Assembly (NCBI GenBank): GCA_964431655.1
Contig: CAYSKJ010000014.1
Coordinates: 1 to 35,603, forward strand
Origin: CAYMEV01 sp964431655 [NCBI: uncultured bacterium]
GTDB lineage: Bacteria > CAYMEV01
Length of the DNA: 35,603 bases
Direction: 5' to 3'
Of this stretch, positions 1 to 8,422 are shown one piece after another. The notes beneath the pieces were generated by a model. That model was not told where the DNA came from. It ran no database searches and saw only the letters and a list, made by a program, of their open reading frames with translations. The first letter of the stretch is position 1, and every line of letters begins with the position of its first letter. A program made the translations under genes and the position numbers.

Positions 1-495
1 AAAATCAGAATAATCCATGCCTGTAAATCCGCTGTCGGTGATGCTGTCACCTGCACACATATAGAGATTGGGAGTATTGGCCCCCACATTTTCAATGTAA
101 ATGCTGTAGATATTTGATACTGCAGAATCATCATCTTCAACTTTCCTGGCAGTAGTTCTGTAAAAATATTCCTTTCCGGGATTCAGTGAAATGCCGATAT
201 CAACCCTGTACCTGTCTGAGGCTGGAACTATACCGCTGAGATAATAAACAGTATTAGAAAAAGAATAGCTGTCGGAAAGCGCAAAATCATAATATACACC
301 TTCTATCCCGGCATTTGTATGCTTAAAAATGAAAAACGGTGTCTGTGATGAGGTTTTAAGCCCGTTTACAGGCTGTATCAGATAAGGCGGATTGATATCC
401 GGACCCGATGGCCCGCTTGAACCCGAACTGCAGGAAAAAAAAAGCAGACCTGCAATAATTGCTGCAGATACATAAAGAATTCTAATATATAACAT
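1..495 (-). CDS. Lipoprotein with C-terminal GDSL/SGNH hydrolase domain (partial)
   Basis: Only the first 165 residues are present; the gene runs off the left edge of the window. The N-terminus is a lipoprotein signal: a charged start, a hydrophobic stretch, then LLFFSC with Cys22 as the lipidation site, followed by a Ser/Gly/Pro-rich linker. Residues about 35-135 look like a fibronectin-III-type beta sandwich (PPYLIQPVNG..., YFYRTTARK). From about residue 145 comes YMCAGDSITDSG, the block I motif of SGNH/GDSL esterases with Ser151 as nucleophile. I infer a surface-anchored esterase or carbohydrate deacylase; the substrate cannot be told. The ATG is preceded by AGGGTGA at a good distance, and a promoter-like TTGCCA-16-TATAAA lies upstream. 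The remaining SGNH blocks (Gly, Asn and the DxxH) are outside the window, so activity cannot be judged. Confidence 0.72.
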   Translation of the reverse strand, partial: MLYIRILYVSAAIIAGLLFFSCSSGSSGPSGPDINPPYLIQPVNGLKTSSQTPFFIFKHTNAGIEGVYYDFALSDSYSFSNTVYYLSGIVPASDRYRVDIGISLNPGKEYFYRTTARKVEDDDSAVSNIYSIYIENVGANTPNLYMCAGDSITDSGFTGMDYSDF

Positions 496-540
496 AAATC
501 ACCCTGAGATTTAAATGTGTTATTATTAAATAATAAGTAA

Positions 541-568
541 TTTATATTGAAAAAAATAACCATGGCAA
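541..568 (-). promoter_or_regulatory. Candidate sigma70-type promoter of the GDSL lipoprotein gene
   Basis: On the minus strand TTGCCA (568-563) and TATAAA (546-541) are separated by 16 bases. A start near 534 would leave a leader of about 40 bases before the ATG at 495. Seen by eye only; the surrounding sequence is AT-rich, which makes chance matches likely. Confidence 0.4.
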
Positions 569-635
569 TAAAAATCTTCAAAGCCTTTAACAAAGCACTC
601 TGGATACCGGAAAAAGGACATAGAGGATATCTATA

Positions 636-665
636 GAAAATTGTAATCCCCTGAGAAAATTGTAA
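636..665 (+). repeat. Two 11-base direct repeats upstream of the histidine kinase
   Basis: GAAAATTGTAA occurs at 636-646 and again at 655-665, a period of 19 bases, in the 288-base gap between the divergent lipoprotein and histidine kinase genes. A third, weaker version (GAAAATAATTG) follows at once. Repeats with near two-turn spacing could be a regulator binding site, but chance in AT-rich DNA is possible. Nothing else was recognised in this gap except the lipoprotein promoter. Confidence 0.3.
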
Positions 666-783
666 GCTGAAAATAATTGCATTCCAGCAATCAAGCATTT
701 GATTGGATAAAATTTATTTGCAAATTAACAGCTGTTTAAGTAATAATTAAAGCATGTATTAAAAATGCCCAGCCTGTACAGAT

Positions 784-2700
784 ATGGGAACAAAAAAAAT
801 GGCAGAAGGCAATAATAATTATTCCCAGTTTATTGAGATCTTCCAGCAGATTCTGAATAACAGCCCTATATATATATTTGTAAAAGACAGCAGTATGAGA
901 TCTCTGTACCTGAGCCAGAACTATGAGAAGATGCTGGGCAAACCACTGAAGGAGCTCCTTGGTAAAACAATGAATGAGCTTTTCCCCTCCGAGCTTGCCA
1001 GCAGAATGGTGGCTGATGATAAGCGGGTAATTAAGGAAGGCAGGATTGTCACCGTCGAAGAGCAATTTAATCAGAGGTTTTACTCCACTACCAAATTTCC
1101 AATAATGATAGATGGCAATGCTGTTTATCTTGCAGGATATACAATTGATATTACTGAAAAGGTAAAGGCCGAAAGGGATCTAAAGAAAAGCGAGCAGATT
1201 CACCGTATGATAGCAGAGCTTTCTATGGATTATCTTTTCAGGCTCAAGGTATCTGATGGCGGAAAAATTAAAATGGAATATATATCTGATAACTATTTTC
1301 TCATAACCGGGAGGTCAGAACAAACCGTGTCAACCATTGAATCCTGGGCTGAATTTATTCACCCGGATGATATGGAAAAGCTTCTTGTCCTGCTAAATGA
1401 TATGAAAAGAAAACCCATGTCCTGCAGTTTCGAATGCCGTTCTTTGTATAAAGACGACAGAGAGAGAATTGTAAGCGTTATTGCCAAATCAGAAAAGGGT
1501 AAAAGCGGGAAAGTGGAGAGCATTATGGGTGCTGTAAAGGACATAACCGATAAAAAGAGATATGAAAACGCCCTGCAGAACATGCAGAAGCTGGAATCCA
1601 TTGGCGTGCTTGCCGGAGGGATAGCCCATGACTTTAACAATCTGATGAGCGGTATATTCCAGAATGTTGATATGGCATGCCATGTCAACAGGGATTCTGT
1701 GGTCGCAATTTATCTTGAAAATGTTATGAAAACCCTTGAGAGAGCCAGGGGACTTACAATGCAGCTTCTTACCTTTGCAAAGGGGGGCGCTCCTTTCCAG
1801 AAGGCTGGTGATCTTTTTCCCTTTGTTGAAGATACAGTCAGGTTTGCCCTGAGCGGATCAAGTCTGACATGCAGATTTAATATAGAGAAAGGATTGCATA
1901 GCGCTTATTATGATAGAACACAGATAGCCCAGGTAATAGATAATATTGTTATTAATGCGAAGCATGCCATGCCTCAGGGAGGGTTTATTGATGTATCAGC
2001 AGAGAATGTGCTTATAGACAGCAAAGAACACCCTGTTCTTCAGAAGGGCAGATATGTCAGGATCTCTGTAAAGGACTTCGGTGTCGGCATAAAAAAGGAT
2101 GTTATGAACAGGATATTTGATCCTTTTTTTACAACCAGATCATCAGGCCAGGGGCTGGGGCTGGCTATTGCCTATTCAATAATCTCCAAGCATGGCGGGT
2201 GTATAGATGCAGAATCAGAGCCGGGCAAGGGGAGTGTCTTCCACATTTATCTGCCTGCATGGAAAGGGGCACCCGCCTGCCCGGAAGATAAAACCGCAGG
2301 TATGCCCAGGGGTAATGGACGGGTACTTTTAATGGATGATGAAGAGATACTCAGGAATACGGTGCATAATATGCTGAATGCCCTGGGATATACCGTAGAA
2401 ACATCTGAAAATGGGACTCAGGTTCTTGATATCTACAAAAAACACGGCCCCGGATATTTTGCTTTTATGATGCTCGATCTGACAGTTCCGGGAGGAATGG
2501 GCGGCAGAGAAACCCTGGAAGAAATACGCAGGATTGATAAAATAATTCCGGCTTTTGTCCTTAGCGGATATTCAGATGATCCGGTAATCAATTACCCTGA
2601 AAAATTCGGATTTACTGCAAGCATATGCAAACCTTTCACCTTGAAGGAACTCGCTGGCATGCTGGATAAATACCTGAAGAAATTTCACTGCACTTCCTGA
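784..2700 (+). CDS. Hybrid sensor histidine kinase (PAS-PAS-HisKA-HATPase-receiver)
   Basis: A 638-residue cytosolic kinase with no signal peptide or membrane segment. A PAS domain (about 12-125) is followed by a second PAS_3-like domain (about 145-255). The HisKA helix has IAHDFNN with His282 as phospho-acceptor. The ATPase domain shows the N box (NIVINAKHAM, about 387-396), DFGVGI (431-436), the F box DPFFTT and QGLGLAIA. A C-terminal receiver starts at about 511, with acidic pair Asp518/Asp519, phospho-acceptor Asp565 (MMLDLTVP) and Lys616. This order matches hybrid kinases that sense a soluble or redox signal through PAS. No response regulator lies beside it, so the output partner is unknown. 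The start is uncertain: ATG 784 has no clear ribosome site, while ATG 799 (Met6) has GGGAA upstream. It converges with tsaD, with only 13 bases between. Confidence 0.93.
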   Translation: MGTKKMAEGNNNYSQFIEIFQQILNNSPIYIFVKDSSMRSLYLSQNYEKMLGKPLKELLGKTMNELFPSELASRMVADDKRVIKEGRIVTVEEQFNQRFYSTTKFPIMIDGNAVYLAGYTIDITEKVKAERDLKKSEQIHRMIAELSMDYLFRLKVSDGGKIKMEYISDNYFLITGRSEQTVSTIESWAEFIHPDDMEKLLVLLNDMKRKPMSCSFECRSLYKDDRERIVSVIAKSEKGKSGKVESIMGAVKDITDKKRYENALQNMQKLESIGVLAGGIAHDFNNLMSGIFQNVDMACHVNRDSVVAIYLENVMKTLERARGLTMQLLTFAKGGAPFQKAGDLFPFVEDTVRFALSGSSLTCRFNIEKGLHSAYYDRTQIAQVIDNIVINAKHAMPQGGFIDVSAENVLIDSKEHPVLQKGRYVRISVKDFGVGIKKDVMNRIFDPFFTTRSSGQGLGLAIAYSIISKHGGCIDAESEPGKGSVFHIYLPAWKGAPACPEDKTAGMPRGNGRVLLMDDEEILRNTVHNMLNALGYTVETSENGTQVLDIYKKHGPGYFAFMMLDLTVPGGMGGRETLEEIRRIDKIIPAFVLSGYSDDPVINYPEKFGFTASICKPFTLKELAGMLDKYLKKFHCTS

Positions 2701-2713
2701 GTTTAAGCCATGT

Positions 2714-3733
2714 CTAATCAAAACCCGGAGAAGCATTAAGGTCCAGGCTGTCATGCAGATTCCTCTCATGATAAATCATTCCAAGATATGCCACCATAGC
2801 TGCATTGTCGGAACAGTATTCAGGACCAGGGATATGAACCCTGTACCCGTCAGAACCAAGTCTAAGGGAAAGCCTTTCCCTCAGGATCATGTTTCGCATT
2901 ACACCGCCCCCGATAATAATATCTGTAAGAGATAAGTCTTTTAACGCCTTTTTTGCTTTTGCATATATGCTGTCGGAGATAGCGCCAAGAAGGGAAAAAC
3001 TTAGCTTGGAAATGAAATTATCATCAACGGAGCCTTCAGCCTTTGCTTTTTTCAGGATAATGTAACAGGCAGTTTTAAGACCGGAAAAGGACAAATTATA
3101 AGTGTTTTTTTTCTTCATGGGAACCGGAAGGCCAAAAAGGTCTTCTGGGCTGTCCCAGGACTTTGCATATTTTTCTATAAAAGGCCCGCCGGGATATCCC
3201 AGATCAAGTTCCTTGGCTATCTTGTCAAGAATCTCACCGGCGGCATCGTCAACAGTGAAACCTATCCTGCTTATGTCGGTATAATCCCTTACCAGGAACA
3301 TATCGCTGTGTCCACCGGAAATAACCATGGCTAAAAAGGGAAATTTTACTTTTCTATCCCAAAACCCGGCAAAAATATGGCTGTATAAATGATTTACCCC
3401 TGAAAAGGGTATCTTCAACAGGTAGCTGAGTGTTTTTGCAGACATCAGTCCCATAAGAAGGGAACCTATGAGCCCCGGCCGGTTTGTACAGGCTATGAAT
3501 GAGAGCTGTCGAAGATGGATGCTGTTCTTCATTAAAATTTTATCGATCAAGAGGGGAATTTTTTTCAGATGGTCCCTGGAAGCAAGCTCGGGGACGACAC
3601 CGCCGAACATTCGGTGGATATCCTGGCTATAGGTCATTACATCAACAAGCTGCTTTTTGCTCAGATCAGCCACTGCCACCGATGAATCATCACAGGAGCT
3701 TTCCAGGGCCATCAGGTATTTCTTTTTTTTCAT
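2714..3733 (-). CDS. tsaD: tRNA N6-adenosine threonylcarbamoyltransferase TsaD
   Basis: TsaD transfers the threonylcarbamoyl group to A37 of tRNAs that read ANN codons, working with TsaB and TsaE in bacteria. At 339 residues it has family length. Visible signatures are the N-terminal ALESSCDDSSVAV, the metal-binding HxxxH (His115, His119, in NHLYSHIFA), VISGGHSD (about 138-144), the Lys-rich SFSGLKTA segment and CSDNAAM with metal ligand Asp309. It is the last gene of the long minus-strand operon: its ATG overlaps the stop of the YibQ-like gene in an ATGA arrangement, implying translational coupling. No TsaB, TsaC or TsaE is seen here. Nothing suggests loss of function. Confidence 0.97.
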   Translation of the reverse strand: MKKKKYLMALESSCDDSSVAVADLSKKQLVDVMTYSQDIHRMFGGVVPELASRDHLKKIPLLIDKILMKNSIHLRQLSFIACTNRPGLIGSLLMGLMSAKTLSYLLKIPFSGVNHLYSHIFAGFWDRKVKFPFLAMVISGGHSDMFLVRDYTDISRIGFTVDDAAGEILDKIAKELDLGYPGGPFIEKYAKSWDSPEDLFGLPVPMKKKNTYNLSFSGLKTACYIILKKAKAEGSVDDNFISKLSFSLLGAISDSIYAKAKKALKDLSLTDIIIGGGVMRNMILRERLSLRLGSDGYRVHIPGPEYCSDNAAMVAYLGMIYHERNLHDSLDLNASPGFD

Positions 3734-4842
3734 ACCGTATCCTCAAGCTCAAAAGCAATAAGCAGTATATCAGTTATATAAACAAATTCTACATCCCATT
3801 CATGTACCTCCCGGGAAAACTCATCCAGTGCATCCAGGGTTGTTTTGTGAAGATGACCGATGCCCACAGCATAGCCCTTTTCATGAGCCTTCTGGATAAG
3901 AAGCAGAATGTTTTTCCTAATGGCGCTTTTTTTCTTTTCATTATCCAGGAAGATGTCCCTTTCCAGGTAAGGAAGACCTATCTGGGAAGCTATTTCGGGT
4001 ACAACGGTTAAATGGGTGGTTCTGCTGTCCAGAAAAAACATGCCCCTCTCCCTGAAATAAGTCAGGACATGCAGCATGGTCTCTATGTCGGCAGTAACAA
4101 GGGATCCCATATGGTTGTTTGCTCCAGAAAAATTCCCCATGCTGTTTATATTTTCATCAATTGTCCGGAAGATTTCATCCTTTTTCATATTAGCATATAT
4201 TGCACCCCTGCCAGGGGATTTGCCGTTTGAATAACCATTTGGCGAAGGTTCCATCGGTTGATGAAGCATGGGTGAAATACCGTGTTCGGCAAGGATATCA
4301 TAGGTCCGTGAGCTGTGCTGAAGATGCGGAAGTATGGCAGGAGTAGTCTTTATCTGCAGATTTATAAGCCTTTCCAGCAGTACGAGGTTACCCCCGCAAT
4401 CGTCAATCACTATGGCCACCTTCGGGCTTGCCCCGGAGGGCCGGGTATGCTTTTCATTAATTCGACGTTCCAGTGCAGGATCATCATCTTTATACATGCT
4501 GTCAGGATGCTCAGTTTTCTCATCTGCGGGGACTATTTTTCCTTTATTTTCCAAAGGGGATTCCGGTGCAAGGGAAGGCTCTTTTTCTATTTGCTGATTA
4601 GCTGGTTTTGTATTTTCAGCTGTTTCTGCATTAAATTCCTTTTCATGCCCAATAAAAATCCTGCCCAGCAGTATCATTACCATCACAGCAAGTACAACAA
4701 CTGCAGCTGAAAGGATATAAAGAGCAAGGTTCTGCTTCGGGGGCTTTTTTCTTTTTTTACTGTAGGGTCTTTTAATGGATGGTTTGATTTTTTTCCGGGG
4801 CTTGTTTCTTGTGGACGTTTTTTTTATATTTTCCTCAGCCAT
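3730..4842 (-). CDS. Divergent polysaccharide deacetylase family protein (YibQ/DUF610-like), membrane-anchored
   Basis: A 370-residue protein with a very basic N-terminus (about 1-38, rich in Lys/Arg), one membrane helix (about 39-62, ALYILSAAVVVLAVMVMILL), a Lys/Glu/Pro-rich linker to about 138, then a NodB-like beta/alpha barrel of the divergent polysaccharide deacetylase family. Motifs include VAIVIDDCGG (Asp147/Asp148), LHQPMEP, NNHMGS, FFLDSRTT, RDIFLDN and IGHLH. The domain should sit outside the inner membrane. The family often accompanies envC and ctpA-type genes in diderms, as here, and is thought to act on the cell envelope, though its substrate is not established. AAGGAAA precedes the ATG; the stop overlaps tsaD. 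Catalysis is uncertain because the family departs from classical NodB motifs. Confidence 0.88.
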   Translation of the reverse strand: MAEENIKKTSTRNKPRKKIKPSIKRPYSKKRKKPPKQNLALYILSAAVVVLAVMVMILLGRIFIGHEKEFNAETAENTKPANQQIEKEPSLAPESPLENKGKIVPADEKTEHPDSMYKDDDPALERRINEKHTRPSGASPKVAIVIDDCGGNLVLLERLINLQIKTTPAILPHLQHSSRTYDILAEHGISPMLHQPMEPSPNGYSNGKSPGRGAIYANMKKDEIFRTIDENINSMGNFSGANNHMGSLVTADIETMLHVLTYFRERGMFFLDSRTTHLTVVPEIASQIGLPYLERDIFLDNEKKKSAIRKNILLLIQKAHEKGYAVGIGHLHKTTLDALDEFSREVHEWDVEFVYITDILLIAFELEDTV

Positions 4843-4870
4843 TATATAATGTTTTCCTTATTTTACTCAT

Positions 4871-6121
4871 TCAGCGGAGAAGGCTTGATAATCTTTCCTG
4901 GGCGGTATTAAGAAAGGCTTTATATTCTTCATCGGTATAGGTAATGCCACCGGGACTGAGATCCTTGTCAATTACTACGCCATTTTTAAATGTGGTCCTG
5001 CTTTTAGCTGTATATAGAATTCCTGTAGAGATAAGCAGAAAATACCTGGAGTCCAGCAGAGAGTAGAGCTCTTTGTAATCCCCCCTTCCAAAGCTCTTTT
5101 CACCGATTACAAAGGCATTCAAGTGGTCATGAAGAAGCTGTGCGAAATACTCTGCAAACCAGTAGGTCTGCCGGGATACGAACAGGGTAACAGGCAGCCT
5201 GTTTATAAAACGGTTCTTTGAATCATCGGAATACAGTTTGGTTTTTTTCCCGTTTTTTAGCTCATAATAACCCAAATAAGCCCGGTCGATAAAAAGATCC
5301 AGAAAGGGTCTAATTTCCTCGAAGGAATAAGCCGAGCAGTTTCTCATATCAATAGCCAGGGTACGGGACATATTATTGGCTTTATAGAGATAATCCCTGA
5401 ACAGCGGATAGGAAAGGCTGTTGATGGCAGTAAGCCGGATCACTGAAAGCTTGTTTAATATTAAATGCTCAACAAGCCTATCTTCTTTAAGCTGAAGCCT
5501 TTCCAGGATATCCATAATCCCTGAGCCTGATAGTACAGCCCTTTCTATCTCTTCAATCTGCTGGCGTTTCAGCTTATAGGCACTATAATCAGGCTCTATT
5601 CCCAGGTCTATTTCCACAGGGATATTAATCCCTGTTCTTCTAATAGTAAGTTTGTCCGGTCCATCTTTAAGAATGGCTCTGTATAAAATAAGGAATAATT
5701 CATCAGTAGTATAATTATCAAGGAAAATATCCCCAATATTGTACAGCACGTCTCCCGGTTCGAGATCCAGCCTGGACAGCAGACCGAATTCATGAAAATT
5801 TACAACCTGGTGCCACCCCCCCCTGACAATAAAAGAAATTCCGTATTTAACAGAGTTGGTTTCGTCCCGCATATATTTTTCATAAGCCTCAATATCTTTG
5901 AAAAGCCGTGCTCCTGAGCCCAGCTGTCTTATCATTCCCTCCGCCGCCCCCAGAAATATCTGCTGTGCATCCCTGTTCTCAACATAAAAATTTGATACCA
6001 GAAATATTATTTCATTAATTTTCTCAATCCCCATGAGGGTATTATCGTCAAGCTCTTCAGCTGGTAACTGTGCACATACAATAATAACCAGGGCAGTTAT
6101 CAGTATCTTTTGTAGCATCAT
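4871..6121 (-). CDS. CtpA/S41-like periplasmic protein, predicted catalytically inactive
   Basis: A 416-residue exported protein: signal peptide (MMLQKILITALVIIVCAQLPA) and an N-terminal helical segment, a PDZ-like region (about 90-130, VKYGISFIVRGG ... LEPGDVLYNIGD), then an S41 peptidase core with LAIDMRNCSAYS in place of the usual LDLRxNxGG. The catalytic Ser of S41 enzymes lies 25 residues before the catalytic Lys of FGKG. Here the corresponding positions are Trp (about 321, in TYWFAEYF) and Arg (about 346, in GEKSFGRG). I infer a pseudoprotease. Its place just after the envC-like gene matches the common envC-ctpA order of diderms. The start follows AGGAGATGAG; adjacent ATGs at 6121 and 6118 both fit, one base after the envC-like stop. 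It might serve as a scaffold or regulator. Confidence 0.82.
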   Translation of the reverse strand: MMLQKILITALVIIVCAQLPAEELDDNTLMGIEKINEIIFLVSNFYVENRDAQQIFLGAAEGMIRQLGSGARLFKDIEAYEKYMRDETNSVKYGISFIVRGGWHQVVNFHEFGLLSRLDLEPGDVLYNIGDIFLDNYTTDELFLILYRAILKDGPDKLTIRRTGINIPVEIDLGIEPDYSAYKLKRQQIEEIERAVLSGSGIMDILERLQLKEDRLVEHLILNKLSVIRLTAINSLSYPLFRDYLYKANNMSRTLAIDMRNCSAYSFEEIRPFLDLFIDRAYLGYYELKNGKKTKLYSDDSKNRFINRLPVTLFVSRQTYWFAEYFAQLLHDHLNAFVIGEKSFGRGDYKELYSLLDSRYFLLISTGILYTAKSRTTFKNGVVIDKDLSPGGITYTDEEYKAFLNTAQERLSSLLR

Positions 6122-6122
6122 C

Positions 6123-7526
6123 TCATCTCCTGGAAAGCCATTCTCTGGGATTATAGGTATTATTATACCTCCTGATTTCAAAATACAGCAAAGCACCCTT
6201 TATTGATCCTGTATCCCCTGAAAGGCCTATTAATGTTCCTTCTTCCACCATGTTTCCCTTCTTAACAAGTATTTTATCAAGATGAGCATAAAGTGTATAG
6301 TATCCCCTCCTGTGGTCAATAATAATAAGGTTGCCATAACCCTTATACCATCCGTCAAAAACAACCTGGCCATAGTAAACGCTTTTAACAGGGCTTCCGG
6401 ATGGAGCCTGTATATCTATTCCATTATGAAAATAATATGTATTATGCTTATTATTATAGATTTTGCCGTACTTTAAGAGAATCTCTCCCCCATAGGGCCA
6501 GATAAGCCTCCCCTTCATTTTCTGAAAGTCCCTGGATTGAGTCTGTCTCATCCTTTCAAGTCTGCTCTGGATATCAGGATCTTCATTTATTATTTCCTCA
6601 GTCGCTTCTGAAGCAGGTTTTTCATGCGGTTCAGAAATAGTTTCCGGTTCCTGTTCGCCTGGTCTAATCTCAGGCTGGTATATCTCGCAGTTATTATCAT
6701 TTTTATTATCTTCGGATATGATGGGATCTGAGTCAATCTCCCGGGGATAATAGACAGAATCCTCCAGATATGTTTCTTGCTGTTGAGGATTTTGGTTATT
6801 AATTGATTCCAGTTCTTCAATAAATTTACTTATTTCTCTGGATGTTTCTTCAATTTCCCCAAGATATTTCTTATGCTGTTGAATATCATTGTTTATCCTG
6901 TCTATAAGCAGGTATTTGTATTTTATATCCTGGTTAAGCTTTGTCAGGGTCAGGTTTTTTAAATGTAAAGCCTCCTTTCTGCCAGCATATTCCCTGGATA
7001 ATTCCTCCTCTCGTGAAACTAATAATATCCTGCTTTCGTCAAATTCGGAAAAAAGTTCAGTTTCGTATTTCATCAGATATTTATTATAGACAGTAAACAA
7101 TACTATCTCATTAATATCGCTGGATTTTATAAAGGATTCAAAAAGATTATGCTTGCCGTATTTATAAATATTGGCCATTCTTCTGCATATTGACTCAGTA
7201 ATTTCGGAAATCCTGTCCGAAATTGAGTCTTTTTCGTATGAAAGCCTAGCAATCCTCTCTTTCAGTTCAAAAAGCTTGTCATTTATAATCTCTATATGCT
7301 TTTTATTAATCTCAATCCTGTTATTAAGTATCTCTATGCTTGTAATCAAACCGCCCTTTTCCCTGCTTAGATCATTGATAATGGCTTCCCTTTCCCTTAT
7401 CTCCTGATTAATCTTCTTCAGGTTCTCGATTTCCCGGGTTATATTACTGCTAATGTCAATATCAACAGAATAAAAATGTGCAGGGACTGCTATTAAAAGA
7501 ACTGCAAGGACAAGTATCCCTTTCAT
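6123..7526 (-). CDS. EnvC-like murein hydrolase activator (coiled coil + degenerate LytM/M23 domain)
   Basis: A 467-residue exported protein. The signal peptide (MKGILVLAVLLIAVPAHF) leads into a long coiled coil (about 20-250, rich in Glu/Lys/Ile/Asn), an acidic Pro/Glu linker (about 255-345), then a LytM fold (about 350-467). The domain retains HNGID and LYAHLD, but the last metal motif HLHFE reads LLYFEIRR. The same ending, LYFEIRR with a following NPxxWL, is seen in E. coli EnvC, a non-enzymatic activator of amidases. I infer that it relays the state of FtsX to the amidase encoded by the first gene of this operon. Its ATG overlaps the ftsX stop (ATGA), with AGGGA upstream. In-frame codons upstream lie inside ftsX and precede the signal peptide, so 7526 is preferred. 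Confidence 0.88.
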   Translation of the reverse strand: MKGILVLAVLLIAVPAHFYSVDIDISSNITREIENLKKINQEIREREAIINDLSREKGGLITSIEILNNRIEINKKHIEIINDKLFELKERIARLSYEKDSISDRISEITESICRRMANIYKYGKHNLFESFIKSSDINEIVLFTVYNKYLMKYETELFSEFDESRILLVSREEELSREYAGRKEALHLKNLTLTKLNQDIKYKYLLIDRINNDIQQHKKYLGEIEETSREISKFIEELESINNQNPQQQETYLEDSVYYPREIDSDPIISEDNKNDNNCEIYQPEIRPGEQEPETISEPHEKPASEATEEIINEDPDIQSRLERMRQTQSRDFQKMKGRLIWPYGGEILLKYGKIYNNKHNTYYFHNGIDIQAPSGSPVKSVYYGQVVFDGWYKGYGNLIIIDHRRGYYTLYAHLDKILVKKGNMVEEGTLIGLSGDTGSIKGALLYFEIRRYNNTYNPREWLSRR

Positions 7527-8416
7527 TGATTCTTTTCCCTGCGGAGAAAGAACTCTATTGCTGTAAAAGCCCCTGTCACACTGCACAAAATTCCGAATAT
7601 TATTATCCATAAATAGAAATATAAATCAACAGCTGCCACTATGCTTTCAAATATACCCTTAAGCTCCAGAAGCTTGATATAAATGTTCTTTATAACCAGA
7701 TGAAGCAGGATGCTTGATATTATGCCTGCCAATAATCCGTTGAAGAAACCCTCTATTATAATAGGAATCTTGATATTCCTGTAGGGGGAACCTATAAGTC
7801 TCATAATATCTATTACATCTTTCCTGAAGTAGATGTTTAAATTAGTGATAATAAATATTATAAGTACAGAAAAAACAAGAAGTATGATGCCTACAAAAAG
7901 GCTTATATACCTTGTCAGCATGACTATCCTGCTGAATTTATCAATCCATTCCCGGCTGTAGATGATTTCGTCGATTATTTCAACTTTTTCCAGCTCGGAC
8001 AGAAAGCACCTGATTTCGTCAAGGTTATCAGTATCACCGGTTAGCTCAAGGTTAAGGCTGTGAGGAAGGGGGTTGACTTCCAGATCGCCCATGGATATCC
8101 TTAAATGCGGGTTTTTATCGTAGAACTCGCTCAAAGCATCTGCCCTGTCGATGAAGTCAACCCTATGAAAATAACCCCTGGATTTGAGATTCTCCATAAG
8201 CTTTTCTATTTCATTTACATCCGCATCCCTGTCAAAGAAGACCCTTATGTAAGTGCCGCCCTTTATATCCCCTATTATCCTGGATAACTGATTGTATCCA
8301 AAATAATATATTCCGAACACAAATAGGATAATGGAAAAAATAAATACTGTCGACAGGGTAAGGAAGGTATTTTTTGCAATATTATTCTTTGTTTCCTTAA
8401 GGAAGAAAAAAACCAT
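7523..8416 (-). CDS. ftsX: Cell division protein FtsX
   Basis: A 297-residue inner-membrane protein with the FtsX layout: one helix near the N-terminus (about 20-40), an extracytoplasmic domain (about 55-165, YIRVFFDRDADVNEIEKL and later NPLPHSLNLEL), then three helices (about 170-195, 218-243 and 265-285). The NPLPxS motif is typical of FtsX periplasmic domains. With the ATPase FtsE it forms an ABC-like complex that does not transport but controls peptidoglycan hydrolases via EnvC or similar partners. The next gene is that EnvC-like protein, overlapping by four bases. No ftsE is adjacent; the gene upstream is rph, six bases away. The ribosome site is weak, which fits coupling to rph. Confidence 0.94.
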   Translation of the reverse strand: MVFFFLKETKNNIAKNTFLTLSTVFIFSIILFVFGIYYFGYNQLSRIIGDIKGGTYIRVFFDRDADVNEIEKLMENLKSRGYFHRVDFIDRADALSEFYDKNPHLRISMGDLEVNPLPHSLNLELTGDTDNLDEIRCFLSELEKVEIIDEIIYSREWIDKFSRIVMLTRYISLFVGIILLVFSVLIIFIITNLNIYFRKDVIDIMRLIGSPYRNIKIPIIIEGFFNGLLAGIISSILLHLVIKNIYIKLLELKGIFESIVAAVDLYFYLWIIIFGILCSVTGAFTAIEFFLRREKNQ

Positions 8417-8422
8417 CTCAGC

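Noticed and set aside
378-698. A 106-residue minus-strand frame near the left edge
   Set aside because: Runs in the wrong frame through the lipoprotein start. The frame beginning at 495 has a ribosome site, lipobox and GDSL motif.
3499-4011. A 170-residue plus-strand frame across the tsaD/YibQ junction
   Set aside because: Antisense to two well-identified genes, with no ribosome site and no recognisable sequence.
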